Origin: Bermanella sp041589295
GTDB lineage: Bacteria; Pseudomonadota; Gammaproteobacteria; Pseudomonadales; Oceanobacteraceae
Direction of reading: 5' to 3'
Assembly: GCA_041589295.1 (NCBI GenBank)
Contig: JBFHVZ010000116.1
Span: 1-12,550, forward strand
Length of the DNA: 12,550 bases
In this document: positions 6,833-12,550 of the stretch, in pieces
Layout: every line of letters begins with the position of its first letter
Numbering within the stretch: the stretch's first letter is position 1
Notes under the pieces: generated by a model
Databases searched by the model: none
What the model was told of the DNA's origin: nothing
Seen by the model: only the letters and a program-made list of their open reading frames with translations
Program-made: the position numbers and the translations under genes

Positions 6833-7753
6833 ATGAGAAGTCGAGCTTTAAACGTATTGTTAATTGAAGACGACCCAGATGATATTTATCTGGCCCAGTC
6901 TGCTTTAAAGCAGGACGCCATCGCGCAATACAACATTTCTATTTGCAGTAACATTAAAGATCTAAATCACGTTGATCACACGGGTTGGGATGTGATTTTA
7001 CTGGATTTGAACTTACCAGACTCCCACGGCTTAAAAACCCTGACCTATGTTTTAAATACATTTGCTTATTGCCCAGTCATTGTCATGACAGGCTTACAAA
7101 ACGAAGTCATAGGTCAAAAGGCCATCCAACAAGGGGCCGAAGACTATTTGCCCAAACACGAAGTCACCGCGTCGTTATTATCCCGCTCTATTCGGTTTTC
7201 CATTGAACGTCATAGCTTAATCAATAAGCTGCGAAATATGGCGTTGGTGGATTCCCTCACGCTGCTATCAAACCGTGCCGATTTTGATAACAAGTTAGAA
7301 GCCACCTATGAACAGTGCCATCGTCACAAACAATCTTTCGCCCTGTTCTTTATGGACTTAAACAAGTTCAAGCTCATTAACGATAATCACGGCCACCAAG
7401 CGGGCGATCAAGCATTGATGCAAACCGCGACTCGGCTGAAACAACGTTGTCGAAAGTCTGACTTTTTAGCGCGCATTGGTGGCGATGAATTTGCGCTACT
7501 GGTACCAACCGAAGCCAATCAAGCAGCATGCGAACGCATTGCACATGACTTTATACAATGCGTCGAAGAACCATTATTGGTATACACAGATAAAGCCGTA
7601 CAAGAAGTCAGTTTGGGCATCAGTATTGGCATTAGCCTGTACCCAGATCATGCTGCCCACCTATCAGAGCTGATAAAGTCGGCAGATAATGCTATGTATC
7701 GGGCTAAATCCCGTTCACCGGAAAGCACATTCCAGTTTGGCTCGGTGATGTAG
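6833..7753 (+). CDS. REC-GGDEF response regulator, probable diguanylate cyclase
   Basis: A 306-residue two-domain protein. The REC domain (about 5-125) has acidic pocket EDDPDD (12-17), phospho-acceptor Asp58 in LLDLNLP, Thr86 in VMTG and Lys108 in YLPKHE. The GGDEF domain (about 135-300) has an intact GGDEF active site at 216-220 and an inhibitory RxxD site, Arg207-Asp210, exactly five residues upstream. Other family marks are DSLTLLSNRADF and FMDLNKFKLINDNHGHQAGD. It should therefore make c-di-GMP from two GTP, with product feedback, under control of phosphorylation. The gene begins 23 bases after the stand-alone regulator and ends 28 before the channel gene. The likely partner is the upstream kinase, by context. 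Confidence 0.92.
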   Translation: MRSRALNVLLIEDDPDDIYLAQSALKQDAIAQYNISICSNIKDLNHVDHTGWDVILLDLNLPDSHGLKTLTYVLNTFAYCPVIVMTGLQNEVIGQKAIQQGAEDYLPKHEVTASLLSRSIRFSIERHSLINKLRNMALVDSLTLLSNRADFDNKLEATYEQCHRHKQSFALFFMDLNKFKLINDNHGHQAGDQALMQTATRLKQRCRKSDFLARIGGDEFALLVPTEANQAACERIAHDFIQCVEEPLLVYTDKAVQEVSLGISIGISLYPDHAAHLSELIKSADNAMYRAKSRSPESTFQFGSVM

Positions 7754-7781
7754 AAAATAATGAAAAACACTAGGGCGATTC

Positions 7782-8672
7782 ATGAAACCGCACATGCCCA
7801 ATATTCTCGGTCTGGCCGGTGTGGCCAGCAGCGAAACGCTGGCAGCTAGACGGGCTGCTAAATTACTCGAGTGGCCCATGATGTTCATGGCCATTTGGAT
7901 TATCTTAGAGTGGTACTTAGAAAGCGTTTACGGCCGTCTGTTTTCTAGCCGCTTCACCGACTGGTTAATCTGGGGTTTCTTTCTCAGTGAAACCTTATTG
8001 CTGTCTTACCTTGTAGACAATACCCGCGCTTATCTCAGAGGCAACTGGATTAATGTGCTGATCATTATTTTTGGTTGCCCGATTGTCTGGGAGATTTTTC
8101 CCCATGCGGCCGGTTTACGCGCGCTCCGCCTCGTTATCATGTTTACGCTGTTTATACATATGTCGGCCACCGCAAAGCGTATTCTGTCGCGCCATCATTT
8201 GGGCAGCACACTTATTGCCAGCTTTTTTATTATTATCATGGCGGGCACCATCATGTCGGTCATAGATCCTAACGTCGACACGCCTTTCGATGGCATTTGG
8301 TGGGCTTGGGTAACCGTCACCACGGTCGGTTACGGAGATATTGTGCCAGGCAGTACCGTAGGCAGATTATTTGGCTCTATTTTGATTCTCATGGGTTTTG
8401 CTTTGGCAACCCTACTCACCGCCAGTTTTGCCGCCTTCTTCATGGCCGAAGAAGAAAAAGACATGCTGGATGCCGAAGCGGAAAACATTAAGAAGCTCGC
8501 CATTATCGAAACCCGATTAATGACCTTAGAAAGCAAATTAGATGCGCTGCTAAAAATGGAGCAACGACTTGCGCGGCAAGATGACCAGCGGCAAGACTCT
8601 GGCCATATCGCGCAACAAGACCCGCAACAAGACGACGAGCCACCCGAGCCAACATCCCAATCCCCCAAATGA
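7782..8672 (+). CDS. Six-helix ion channel, Kv-like potassium channel
   Basis: A 296-residue inner-membrane protein. Hydrophobic segments lie near residues 31-50, 60-78, 89-106, 112-127 (S4-like), 141-161 and 193-218. The pore loop carries the potassium selectivity filter TVGYGD at 181-186. The S4-like helix has only Arg113 and Arg116 in register, so voltage sensing is probably weak or absent. After S6 comes a predicted coiled coil (about 225-265) that could help tetramer assembly. A hydrophilic Gln/Asp-rich tail encoded by short DNA repeats follows; no nucleotide-binding domain is present. AGGG (7772-7775) precedes the ATG by six bases; an internal ATG at 7794 is less likely. Co-directional with the signalling genes (28-base gap), so probably cotranscribed. 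Family call strong, physiological role unknown. Confidence 0.88.
   Translation: MKPHMPNILGLAGVASSETLAARRAAKLLEWPMMFMAIWIILEWYLESVYGRLFSSRFTDWLIWGFFLSETLLLSYLVDNTRAYLRGNWINVLIIIFGCPIVWEIFPHAAGLRALRLVIMFTLFIHMSATAKRILSRHHLGSTLIASFFIIIMAGTIMSVIDPNVDTPFDGIWWAWVTVTTVGYGDIVPGSTVGRLFGSILILMGFALATLLTASFAAFFMAEEEKDMLDAEAENIKKLAIIETRLMTLESKLDALLKMEQRLARQDDQRQDSGHIAQQDPQQDDEPPEPTSQSPK
8573..8634 (+). repeat. Short tandem repeats encoding the channel tail
   Basis: GCGGCAAGA recurs with a 15-base period (8573-8581, 8588-8596). A 12-base unit, CGCAACAAGACC/CGCAACAAGACG, is repeated head to tail at 8611-8634. All keep frame and encode the Gln/Asp-rich C-terminus, suggesting growth of the tail by slippage. 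Confidence 0.6.
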
Positions 8673-8679
8673 ATCAGGC

Positions 8680-8693
8680 TGCCCCTCAGGGCA
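8680..8693 (+). terminator. Possible terminator hairpin after the channel gene
   Basis: TGCCC CTCA GGGCA forms a five-pair GC-rich stem with a four-base loop, eight bases after the channel stop codon. The following CCAATTTATT is only moderately T-rich, so efficient intrinsic termination is uncertain. GAATCA (8671-8676) and TGATTC (8714-8719) could form an outer pairing. Confidence 0.4.
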
Positions 8694-8706
8694 CCAATTT
8701 ATTGCA
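8690..8706. promoter_or_regulatory. Candidate enhancer site resembling NtrC consensus
   Basis: GGCACCAATTTATTGCA agrees with the NtrC-type consensus TGCACCA-N3-TGGTGCA at 11 of 14 defined positions and keeps the GC-N11-GC spacing. Its centre is about 160 bases upstream of the predicted sigma54 start point, a normal enhancer distance. The right half is degenerate and the site overlaps the terminator-like hairpin, so this is tentative. Confidence 0.3.
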
Positions 8707-8723
8707 GGGCGTTTGATTCATCC

Positions 8724-8752
8724 TAGGGCGATATCAAATTGTTAGCGCCCTA
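8724..8752. repeat. Seven-bp inverted repeat enclosing the IHF-like site
   Basis: TAGGGCG (8724-8730) and CGCCCTA (8746-8752) are perfect inverted copies separated by 15 bases that contain the IHF-like site. It could be a protein-binding palindrome or an RNA stem reading out of the channel gene. Confidence 0.5.
8732..8744 (+). promoter_or_regulatory. IHF binding site (exact consensus match)
   Basis: TATCAAATTGTTA fits the IHF consensus WATCAANNNNTTR at every defined base. It lies between the candidate enhancer (centre near 8698) and the sigma54 element (8834-8850), where IHF normally bends DNA to bring the activator to the polymerase. Context makes this more credible than the motif alone. 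Confidence 0.5.
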
Positions 8753-8782
8753 CTTTCACGCAAAAACCCCGCTTTCTCCCTA

Positions 8783-8798
8783 AAAGCACTACTGCTTT
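8783..8798. repeat. Inverted repeat AAAGCA-N4-TGCTTT upstream of the sigma54 promoter
   Basis: Six-base arms AAAGCA and TGCTTT are perfect inverted copies around CTAC, centred about 70 bases before the predicted start point. It could bind a dimeric regulator. No known consensus recognised. Confidence 0.35.
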
Positions 8799-8833
8799 GG
8801 TCTGAAATACGAAGACTCGTCAAAATTCTGCGA

Positions 8834-8850
8834 TTGGCAAAGCCCTTGCT
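8834..8850 (+). promoter_or_regulatory. Sigma54 (RpoN) -24/-12 promoter for the electron-transfer operon
   Basis: TTGGCAAAGCCCTTGCT matches the sigma54 pattern TTGGCACG-N4-TTGCT in both conserved blocks: TGGCA at 8835-8839 and TTGCT at 8846-8850, with the required ten bases between GG (8836-8837) and GC (8848-8849). The start point would be near 8861, about 90 bases before the ATG. Sigma54 promoters need an ATP-driven activator; the gene for one is not in the window. The IHF-like and enhancer-like sites upstream support the call. Confidence 0.65.
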
Positions 8851-8870
8851 CTAGGACTTAACGAAGATAA

Positions 8871-8916
8871 TAACGCGCGGTTCACCGCGACGCAGTTAGC
8901 GTGCTCGAAGAAGCAC
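8871..8916 (+). promoter_or_regulatory. Structured 5' leader with two hairpins
   Basis: Downstream of the predicted start point two stems can form. The first is CGCGG TTCA CCGCG (8876-8889), extended by TAAC/GTTA (8871-8874 with 8895-8898). The second is GTGCT CGAAGA AGCAC (8901-8916), with a six-base loop. AGGGA (8937-8941) then lies nine bases before the ATG. Two stems in a sigma54 leader recall attenuated nitrogen-assimilation leaders, but the second loop lacks the A1/G4 pattern of ANTAR targets. Confidence 0.4.
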
Positions 8917-8950
8917 CCAACTTCCCTGCCAGTTTTAGGGACCGTGATAG

Positions 8951-10996
8951 ATGAGTGAATTACACAGCCAGCCGTCCCGTAGCCAACATCAGGTCAGCGG
9001 CAAACAAAATCCTGCCATTGTGTGGGATGTCATTGTGGTGGGCGCAGGTCCTGCCGGTGCGCGCTTCATCAAAAAGTACCGAGCCTTGAATCCCTCCGCC
9101 ACCATTCTATGGTTTAACGCCGAGTCTTATTCGCCTTATAACCGCGTGAAGCTGTCCGAGCTTTTGGCGGGCAATTTGTCCGGTGACTTTTTGCAAAGCG
9201 AATATCAAGACGCACTGCAAGAAGACGAAAACTTGTTTTTGCAGTTTGGTTGTGAAATCGGCTACATCATTCCGCGCACCCATCAAATCATCGACCAGCA
9301 GCATCGAATCTATCAGTACAAACATTTAGTACTGGCCACGGGTTCACGACCTTACGTCCCTAACATTGCAGGTAAAGACGCTAAAGGTGTTTATACCTTT
9401 CGTGATTACGCCGACGCAGAAGCCTTGAAGGCACGTTTATGCCACAGCCGCCATACCGTAGTGATTGGTGGTGGCCTACTGGGGATCGAAGCTGCCTGCG
9501 CCATGCAGCAAGATGCAACGCAAGTCACCTTGGTGCATCAAAGTCAGCATCTAATGAACAAGCAATTAGATGACACCGCTGGTGCACTACTTACCAAACA
9601 CATAGAGCAAAAAGGCATTCAGGTCTTTACCGGCTCTGGCCTAAGCAAAATCATCGAAAAACAAGGGCGCGTCGTCGGTGTTGAGTTAATGAATGGGCTC
9701 GACATTCCTTGCGACACTGTGGTGCTCACCACGGGCATTAAACCCAATAAAGAAATTGCATTAGAGGCAGGACTAAAAGTTGGCCAAGGCATTCGCACTA
9801 ATATTTATATGCAAACGTCCGATACCGACATTTATGCCATTGGCGAATGCGCAGAGTTTAACGGCGAAATTCATGGTCTGGTCGCACCCGGTTTAGAGCA
9901 AGCCAGTGTTGCCGCTTTCCACATGGCAGGTGAAGACGCCCGCTATTTAGGCGCCATAAACAGCGCACAATTAAAAGTGGCCAACCAACCTGTATTAAGC
10001 GTGGGTACACTCACCAAAGAGGGCCACCCACTGCGCGAAGAAGAAACTTACAACTACACAGACGCCAGTGGTAAACCTCATTACGTAAAAATTATTTTGC
10101 ATGCGGGACATTTAATCGGTGCGATCTGTTATGGCACTGACAAACAGTTTAACCGTCTACAACAAGCCGTCACCCAGCACGAACGGATTTGGCCATGGCA
10201 ACTATGGCGCTTTCGCAAAACCGGTGTACTCTGGCCTGATACCGAAGCCGACGATGTTGTGGCTTGGCCCGAGACGACACGAGTTTGCCAATGTACTGGC
10301 GTCACCAAAGGCGACCTAACCCGAGCCATGGTCGAACAACAAGCCACGAGTGTTGAACAATTATCACAATGCACAGGGGCGGGAACTGTGTGTGGTTCAT
10401 GTAAACCGCTACTGGCCGATCTGGTTCAAGACCACGCCAGTCGATCCGGCGTCGAACAAGTTGAACCCAATACCATGGTGGCGACTGGTAAGAAAACCCT
10501 GTTAATCAGCGGTCTATTGGCACTGATCGTTCTTAGCCTTTGGCTATTATTTCCGGCGTTTCCAGTGCGAGATTCGTGGTCGGGCTTTCATATCAGCGAC
10601 GTATGGAGCGACAGTCTTTATAAACAAATAAGCGGCTTTACTCTACTAGGGTTAACCCTGTTAGGACTACTACTCAGCCTACGCAAACGTACGCAATGGA
10701 TTGAGAAACTTTCGTTTATTAGCCTTCGACACCTACACACCTTGTTGGGCGTTGGCATATTGCTATTGGTGTTATTGCATACGGGTTTAAACGCAGGCAG
10801 CAATTTAAACTTTGCGTTGTTAACCACCTTTTTACTGGCCAGCGCCATGGGTGCAGTGACAGCGGTGGGCATTGCCGCCAGTTCGGATCGCGGCAAGCAA
10901 ACCTTAAGAAAATGGCTTAGCCAATTGCACATATACATTACATGGCCGCTGCCGTTCTTGCTGGCCTTCCACATTCTTTCCGTTTATTGGTTTTAA
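8951..10996 (+). CDS. NirB-like FAD/NAD(P)H reductase with BFD [2Fe-2S] module fused to di-haem b-type membrane domain
   Basis: A 681-residue fusion. Residues ~24-430 are a pyridine nucleotide-disulfide oxidoreductase unit like the N-terminal part of nitrite reductase NirB: FAD motif GAGPAG (31-36), YNRVKLSELLAG, ATGSRPYVP, NAD(P) motif GGGLLG (173-178) and the second FAD motif DIYAIGECAEF. Residues 446-484 form a BFD-like [2Fe-2S] module with Cys446, Cys448, Cys481 and Cys484. There is no sirohaem domain. Instead four to five membrane helices follow (from about 516). One helix carries His596 and His610 and another His660 and His674, each pair 14 apart as in di-haem b cytochromes. This suggests electron flow from cytoplasmic NAD(P)H to two haems across the membrane. 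The multihaem cytochrome gene follows after 15 bases and is the likely acceptor. Domain calls strong; reaction inferred. Confidence 0.88.
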   Translation: MSELHSQPSRSQHQVSGKQNPAIVWDVIVVGAGPAGARFIKKYRALNPSATILWFNAESYSPYNRVKLSELLAGNLSGDFLQSEYQDALQEDENLFLQFGCEIGYIIPRTHQIIDQQHRIYQYKHLVLATGSRPYVPNIAGKDAKGVYTFRDYADAEALKARLCHSRHTVVIGGGLLGIEAACAMQQDATQVTLVHQSQHLMNKQLDDTAGALLTKHIEQKGIQVFTGSGLSKIIEKQGRVVGVELMNGLDIPCDTVVLTTGIKPNKEIALEAGLKVGQGIRTNIYMQTSDTDIYAIGECAEFNGEIHGLVAPGLEQASVAAFHMAGEDARYLGAINSAQLKVANQPVLSVGTLTKEGHPLREEETYNYTDASGKPHYVKIILHAGHLIGAICYGTDKQFNRLQQAVTQHERIWPWQLWRFRKTGVLWPDTEADDVVAWPETTRVCQCTGVTKGDLTRAMVEQQATSVEQLSQCTGAGTVCGSCKPLLADLVQDHASRSGVEQVEPNTMVATGKKTLLISGLLALIVLSLWLLFPAFPVRDSWSGFHISDVWSDSLYKQISGFTLLGLTLLGLLLSLRKRTQWIEKLSFISLRHLHTLLGVGILLLVLLHTGLNAGSNLNFALLTTFLLASAMGAVTAVGIAASSDRGKQTLRKWLSQLHIYITWPLPFLLAFHILSVYWF

Positions 10997-11011
10997 CGGG
11001 AGCACATAACC

Positions 11012-12445
11012 ATGGCTATCAAAACGCGTTATCAAGTATTTCTTTGGCTGCTGCTTACATTAGTGGGTGCTGGCTATTATGTTCAATCACTGGTGCTGGA
11101 CGACAGCCACCCAGATTTTTTACCCGGACAAACCAGTCACGGCCATTATCAAATTGAACTGGCCTGTGAAAGCTGCCACACCGAACCCTTTGGCAGTGAA
11201 AAAATCATTCAAAACGCTTGCTTAGATTGTCACAAAGAAGAACTCAACCAAGCCAATGATTCTCACCCGGTGAAAAAATTTACCGATCCACGCAACGCCG
11301 ACCGTCTAGCTATTCTCGACGCCCGTTATTGCGTCAGTTGCCACAAAGAACACGTACCACAACACACGCGCACCATGGGTGTGACCTTGCCGGATGATTT
11401 TTGCGAAGCCTGCCACAAAGACATTGCTAAAGAACGCCCCAGTCACGAAGGCATGGGATTTGACACCTGTGCCAGTGCAGGTTGCCATAATTACCACGAC
11501 AACAAAGCCTTATACGAAAGCTTTTTGTTAAAGCACAGTGCCGCAGATGATACCAAGCCCCTAGCCAGCATCGTCGCCATGATCGAATCCGCTACCTCCG
11601 ACACTAAAGCGCAACAAGAAAAGAAACTAACATTGGCCGACGCCCGCTACCCAACATCTTTAGCCATGAGCGGTGATGAACTGGTGGAGTGGGAACACAG
11701 CGAACATGCCAATGCAGGTGTTAATTGTGTGGATTGCCATACCAATGATTCACAAAAGGTTCAGGCTGAATCTTCTAACAACAAACTGGCACAACTCTGG
11801 TTAGCAAAAACCTGGATAGAAAAACCGAGTCTGGAACAATGCGTCGATTGCCACAAAGATCAAGTAAAAGGCTTTACCGCAGGCAAACACGGCATGCGCT
11901 TAGCCGCCACGGCAAACGGGTCACCCTTGCCCGCAATGACTGTCGGTGAATCCCGTTTAGCACAAGCTGATAAAATGCACGCCAACGCATTTAATAGCGA
12001 ACTTAGCTGTAATAGCTGCCACAGCGCTCACAGCTTTGACCGCAAAGAAGCGGCGGTGGAATCCTGCTTGGGCTGTCATAACGATGAACACAGCCAACAG
12101 TTTAAACAATCGAAGCACTTTACATTAAAATCAGACGCGCTGATTGCAAATGGCCATTTAAATAAAGAAACGGCAAGCGACCCCATTGTTACCTGCGCCA
12201 GCTGCCATTTGCCAGAAACCGAGATTGAACACTTCGGGCAAAAGAAAACCATTGTGCAACACAATCAAAATCACAACCTGCGCCCCAACGAAAAAATGAT
12301 CCGCAGTGTGTGCTTAGACTGTCACAGTTTGCGTTTCTCCATCGACGCCTTAGCAGACGATACGCTGATTAAAAATAATTTTAATGACCAACCTGCCACG
12401 CATATTCAAAGTATTGACATGGCGTTAGAGCGCGAGAAGAAGTAG
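11012..12445 (+). CDS. Membrane-anchored or periplasmic eleven-haem cytochrome c
   Basis: A 477-residue multihaem cytochrome. Residues 8-28 form a signal or signal-anchor helix with no obvious cleavage site. Haem sites by first Cys are 52, 70, 107, 131, 153, 239, 277, 333, 352, 395 and 434. Ten are CXXCH; the fifth is CASAGCH (153-159), a CX4CH variant. The N-terminal five haems and C-terminal six are separated by about 80 residues without a haem site. The C-terminal part, with GKHGMRLA, CLGCHNDEHSQQFKQSKHF and a final CLDCHSLRF, recalls the cytochrome c3/c554/hydroxylamine oxidoreductase-like superfamily, but I cannot assign a known enzyme. GGGAG (10998-11002) lies nine bases before ATG. It probably receives electrons from the membrane FAD/haem b protein encoded 15 bases upstream. 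Terminal acceptor unknown; it could be an electron carrier or a reductase. Confidence 0.85.
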   Translation: MAIKTRYQVFLWLLLTLVGAGYYVQSLVLDDSHPDFLPGQTSHGHYQIELACESCHTEPFGSEKIIQNACLDCHKEELNQANDSHPVKKFTDPRNADRLAILDARYCVSCHKEHVPQHTRTMGVTLPDDFCEACHKDIAKERPSHEGMGFDTCASAGCHNYHDNKALYESFLLKHSAADDTKPLASIVAMIESATSDTKAQQEKKLTLADARYPTSLAMSGDELVEWEHSEHANAGVNCVDCHTNDSQKVQAESSNNKLAQLWLAKTWIEKPSLEQCVDCHKDQVKGFTAGKHGMRLAATANGSPLPAMTVGESRLAQADKMHANAFNSELSCNSCHSAHSFDRKEAAVESCLGCHNDEHSQQFKQSKHFTLKSDALIANGHLNKETASDPIVTCASCHLPETEIEHFGQKKTIVQHNQNHNLRPNEKMIRSVCLDCHSLRFSIDALADDTLIKNNFNDQPATHIQSIDMALEREKK

Positions 12446-12449
12446 CGAG

Positions 12450-12532
12450 AGCTAGAAGCTAGGAAGATGGTTTTGCTGCAAGCTTCCGGCGTCAAGCTTC
12501 TAGCTGTCTTGGCGTCCGGCCCCAGACGTCTG
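12450..12532. repeat. Nested inverted and direct repeats after the cytochrome operon
   Basis: AGCTAGAAGCT (12450-12460) and its reverse complement AGCTTCTAGCT (12495-12505) enclose a second pair, GGAAG (12462-12466) and CTTCC (12483-12487). CAAGCTTC occurs twice (12479-12486, 12494-based second copy ending at 12500) and GGCGTC twice. CAGACGTCTG (12523-12532) is a perfect palindrome. The transcript could fold into a long stem marking the end of the operon, but there is no T-run. It looks more like a dispersed intergenic repeat; the window ends before any further gene is visible. Confidence 0.5.
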
Positions 12533-12550
12533 ACTCCCGACTAAACACAC

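Noticed and set aside
8330..8668. 112-codon minus-strand open frame in the channel gene
   Set aside because: Serine-rich product typical of antisense reading of a coding strand; the sense frame encodes the TVGYGD channel and coiled coil.
8669..8716. 15-codon open frame overlapping the channel stop codon (ATGA)
   Set aside because: No ribosome site, overlaps the terminator-like hairpin and shows no recognisable product.
8713..8737. TTGAT and ATCAA as an FNR/Anr box
   Set aside because: The half-sites are 15 bases apart instead of four, so they cannot form a normal FNR site.
8901..8916. ANTAR/NasR-type antitermination hairpin
   Set aside because: The hexaloop CGAAGA lacks the A at position 1 and G at position 4 of the known consensus, and no clear terminator follows.
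8951..10996. Calling the gene nirB, assimilatory nitrite reductase large subunit
   Set aside because: The sirohaem and [4Fe-4S] domains are absent; only the diaphorase and BFD modules are shared, followed by membrane helices.
11458..11500. CASAGCH as a sequencing error of a CXXCH site
   Set aside because: The frame is intact on both sides and no single-base change would restore CXXCH; the two extra residues are a clean six-base difference.

Overview
The window looks like chromosomal DNA from a free-living, probably marine or aquatic gammaproteobacterium (Oceanospirillales/Alteromonadales-like). This rests on the moderate base composition, the YhbQ-type GIY-YIG, YgjP and DUF3820 housekeeping genes, and the respiratory and signalling gene content. 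The taxonomic guess is inference only. No tRNA, rRNA, CRISPR array, transposase or phage gene is visible.

Layout. (1) 1-2015 holds small housekeeping genes: a flavodoxin-like reductase running off the left edge (minus), a GNAT-like acetyltransferase overlapping a GIY-YIG nuclease-like gene (plus), and a convergent minus-strand pair, DUF3820 then YgjP-type metallohydrolase. (2) 2098-3627 is a compact plus-strand operon: single-domain rhodanese, periplasmic Tll0287-like (DUF3365) mono-heme protein and OsmC-family protein. Its sigma70-like promoter has a -35 inside a perfect 16-bp palindrome. (3) 3663-8672 is a signalling operon. It comprises a histidine kinase with an ethylene-receptor-type copper-binding membrane domain and four PAS domains, a stand-alone Rcp1-like response regulator, a REC-GGDEF diguanylate cyclase, and a six-helix potassium channel with a TVGYGD filter. 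(4) 8673-8950 is a long regulatory region with a sigma54 -24/-12 element, an exact match to the IHF consensus, a possible enhancer-binding site and leader hairpins. (5) 8951-12445 is a two-gene electron-transfer operon: a NirB-like FAD/NAD(P)H reductase with a BFD-type [2Fe-2S] module fused to a membrane di-heme cytochrome b-like domain, followed by an eleven-haem c-type cytochrome. (6) 12446-12550 carries nested inverted repeats and short direct repeats.

How the genes work together (inference). The signalling operon could bind an ethylene-like ligand or Cu(I) in the membrane, pass phosphate through one or both REC proteins, and so change c-di-GMP and perhaps K+ flux. The electron-transfer operon looks like a route carrying electrons from cytoplasmic NAD(P)H through FAD, [2Fe-2S] and two b haems to a periplasmic multihaem cytochrome. 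The acceptor is unknown, and the sigma54 control hints at response to nitrogen status or a specific stress. The two most notable systems are the ethylene-receptor-like kinase operon and the sigma54-controlled NAD(P)H-to-periplasm electron conduit.
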